From Firmicutes bacterium UBA1764 (GTDB taxonomy: Bacteria; Bacillota; Clostridia; Peptostreptococcales; Anaerovoracaceae), in NCBI GenBank assembly GCA_002315535.1, contig DCHA01000008.1, positions 1 through 6,862 of the forward strand: DNA of 6,862 nt, in the 5' to 3' direction. Numbering within the stretch: the first letter of the stretch is position 1; each line of letters opens with the position of its first letter. The position numbers and the translations under genes are program-made. The notes beneath the pieces were generated by a model. The model searched no databases. It was not told the origin of the DNA and was given only the letters and a program-made list of their open reading frames with translations. This document shows, in pieces, positions 5,591 to 6,862 of the stretch.

Positions 5591-6496
5591 ATGTATATAG
5601 AGAGAATAAACGAATTTATTGTATTAAGCAAGGTTCTTAACTACAGCAAAGCTGCAGATATGCTTTTCATCTCTCAGCCGGCTCTCAGTAAACACATTCA
5701 TGAATTGGAGGTTTCGCTTGGTGTGGATCTCTTCGAGCGTAATACGCATAAAATGCGCCTTACCCCAATCGGAGAAATTTTTTACGATGAAGCTGTTGGC
5801 ATAGTTAAGAAATACAATCATGCATTAGCTGCCATTGAAAAATATATTAATGACAGCCCCAAGCATCTGTCTCTTGGGTTCCTTGGTGCCGCAACTCAGA
5901 ATTTCTTATCTAAGTTTATTATCGATTTTAATTCAAACCATCCTGATATCAGTATCTCCTTTTCTACCGATAAAATGGATGAGCTTGCATACCGCATCAT
6001 GGAAGATGAACTGGATGTTGCCATGGTAACAATTATCGATGATAAGCTGTCAACCGAAATTCAGTATCGGCATATACAGGACAGTAAACTGTATGTAATT
6101 TGTCATCCTGATAGTCCGATTGCGTCACTCGATACCGTTAGTATGGCTGACATTGCGGAGTATCCTATGATTGACTTTAATAGGAAAAATCTTCCGTATA
6201 ACTGGGCTTTTAACAGACACCTTTTTGAAATGGCAAATGTTACACCAAAGGCTGTAGTAGATGTTGATCATATTGATACTTCACTTTTACATTTAAGTAC
6301 CAATAAGGGTTTCTTTTTAGCCCCCATGTATCTATTGCACATTTTCCCAAACGAATTTGTTAAAAAACCGGTTAGTGATTCTTTCGCATCAGTTCCACTC
6401 AACTTGATTTGGAAGAAATCCAATCATAATCCGTTAGTCGAAGTATTTGTAAATGAATTTACTGCTTTCTTGAAGAAGAATCACAAACCATATTAA
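5591..6496 (+). CDS. LysR-family transcriptional regulator
   Basis: A 301-residue LysR-type regulator, full length. The N-terminal winged helix-turn-helix spans about residues 2-60: NEFIVLSKVLNYSKAA, then SQPALSKHI (28-36) as recognition helix, and LGVDLFERN (43-51) in the wing region. A linker helix and a periplasmic-binding-protein-like effector domain follow (about 85-295), with the typical GFLGAATQNFL opening. The start at 5591 is chosen because it gives the usual family N-terminus (a Met a few residues before the first helix) and lies just after the -10 box. An in-frame ATG at 5567 would sit inside the promoter and add eight unconserved residues. No Shine-Dalgarno site precedes either. 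It is divergent from the cupin-SDR unit, with an inverted repeat between them, so it most likely controls that unit and itself. The effector is unknown; a pathway intermediate is plausible. The gene ends in a hairpin that contains its stop codon. Confidence 0.9.
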   Translation: MYIERINEFIVLSKVLNYSKAADMLFISQPALSKHIHELEVSLGVDLFERNTHKMRLTPIGEIFYDEAVGIVKKYNHALAAIEKYINDSPKHLSLGFLGAATQNFLSKFIIDFNSNHPDISISFSTDKMDELAYRIMEDELDVAMVTIIDDKLSTEIQYRHIQDSKLYVICHPDSPIASLDTVSMADIAEYPMIDFNRKNLPYNWAFNRHLFEMANVTPKAVVDVDHIDTSLLHLSTNKGFFLAPMYLLHIFPNEFVKKPVSDSFASVPLNLIWKKSNHNPLVEVFVNEFTAFLKKNHKPY

Positions 6497-6516
6497 ATGG
6501 TTTGTGATTCTTTTTT
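6473..6516 (+). terminator. Intrinsic terminator of the LysR gene
   Basis: A stem of about 19 base pairs (6473-6491 with 6497-6515, one G-T pair), whose core is TCACAAACCA paired with TGGTTTGTGA, a 5-base loop, and a run of T at 6511-6516. The left arm encodes the last residues of LysR, and the TAA stop (6494-6496) falls in the loop. On the other strand the stem could also stop the convergent gene ending at 6538, but the following tract is less U-rich. Confidence 0.85.
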
Positions 6517-6537
6517 ATTGTATTTAAGAGGATTTTA

Positions 6538-6862
6538 TTATTTCTTCCAAGGTTCTGGTCTGTAAGGCTTAACTTCCTTATCTGCATAAGGGGACTTCTT
6601 GCCTTCTTCGTCAAGCTTCTTCCACCAGTTAGCAGCATTCTTTGGATAGTTGTTCCAGGAATCATATGTCTGTGGAGCTCTCATATCCTTTGTGTCATAT
6701 CTGTAGTCGTTGCATCTTGAGATGAACTTTTCATCCTGCTGACCGGAGTTTTCATCGCCAAGTGTACCGCCAGCGATAGAAAGGAGAGAACCGTACTGTT
6801 CAGATACTGTATGGAGCTTGAAGTCTTCCATCATAACCTTTCTGAGAGGTCTCTTCATGAGG
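6538..6862 (-). CDS. C-terminal end of an unrecognised protein, cut by the right edge
   Basis: At least 107 codons are open from the window edge to the stop at 6538. The ATG at 6856-6858 is only four bases from the edge, the frame stays open through it (preceding codon CTC), and no ribosome site can be seen, so this is probably the tail of a longer gene rather than a complete small one. The visible part begins with a basic segment and SEQYGSLLSIAGGTLG (about 19-34 from that Met), followed by a polar, Trp/Tyr/Pro-rich tail ending PYRPEPWKK. The GSLLSIAGG stretch loosely resembles the C-terminal region of the 4-hydroxyphenylacetate 3-hydroxylase / 4-hydroxybutyryl-CoA dehydratase family, but this is a weak impression and not a call. 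There is no signal peptide or membrane segment in the visible part. It is convergent with LysR and may belong to another unit. Confidence 0.7.
   Translation of the reverse strand, partial: LMKRPLRKVMMEDFKLHTVSEQYGSLLSIAGGTLGDENSGQQDEKFISRCNDYRYDTKDMRAPQTYDSWNNYPKNAANWWKKLDEEGKKSPYADKEVKPYRPEPWKK

Noticed and set aside
6856..6858. ATG near the right edge as the true start of a complete 106-residue gene
   Set aside because: The frame is open to the edge and no ribosome site can be seen, so a truncated longer gene is more likely.

Overview
The window looks like part of a low- to mid-GC Gram-positive anaerobe of the Clostridia/Firmicutes type. Intergenic DNA is very AT-rich, most starts have strong AGGAGG-like Shine-Dalgarno sites, and the gene content is fermentative CoA chemistry. 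The taxonomic call is an inference from style and content; no rRNA or other marker gene is present.

Layout from left to right. (1) A leftward operon (about 1-2850): thiolase, then a 3-hydroxyacyl-CoA/carnitine dehydrogenase-like enzyme, then the alpha subunit of an AtoD-type CoA-transferase that runs off the left edge. Gaps are only 13-16 bases. (2) A 230-base divergent intergenic region. (3) A rightward beta-keto acid cleavage enzyme (DUF849/BKACE family, 3081-4088). (4) A very long near-perfect hairpin (4123-4170) that can serve as a bidirectional terminator. (5) A leftward two-gene unit, a cupin (5117-5485) followed by a short-chain dehydrogenase (4189-5067). (6) A 105-base divergent promoter region with a clear inverted repeat. 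(7) A rightward LysR-type regulator (5591-6496), which ends in an intrinsic terminator. (8) The C-terminal end of a leftward gene cut by the right edge (6538-6862). No tRNA, rRNA, CRISPR array or mobile element is visible.

How the parts may work together (inference). A beta-hydroxy acid is oxidised to a beta-keto acid by the HADH-like enzyme and/or the SDR. The BKACE enzyme reacts this with acetyl-CoA to give acetoacetate and a shortened acyl-CoA. The CoA-transferase moves CoA onto acetoacetate, and the thiolase splits acetoacetyl-CoA into two acetyl-CoA. The logic matches known carnitine-to-betaine and lysine-fermentation routes. The other lysine-fermentation genes are absent from this window, and the residue equivalent to the substrate-binding Glu14 of Kce is Ile here, so the substrate is probably different and possibly new. 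Both dehydrogenases carry NADP-type signatures. The LysR protein is the likely regulator of the cupin-SDR unit and perhaps of the whole island.
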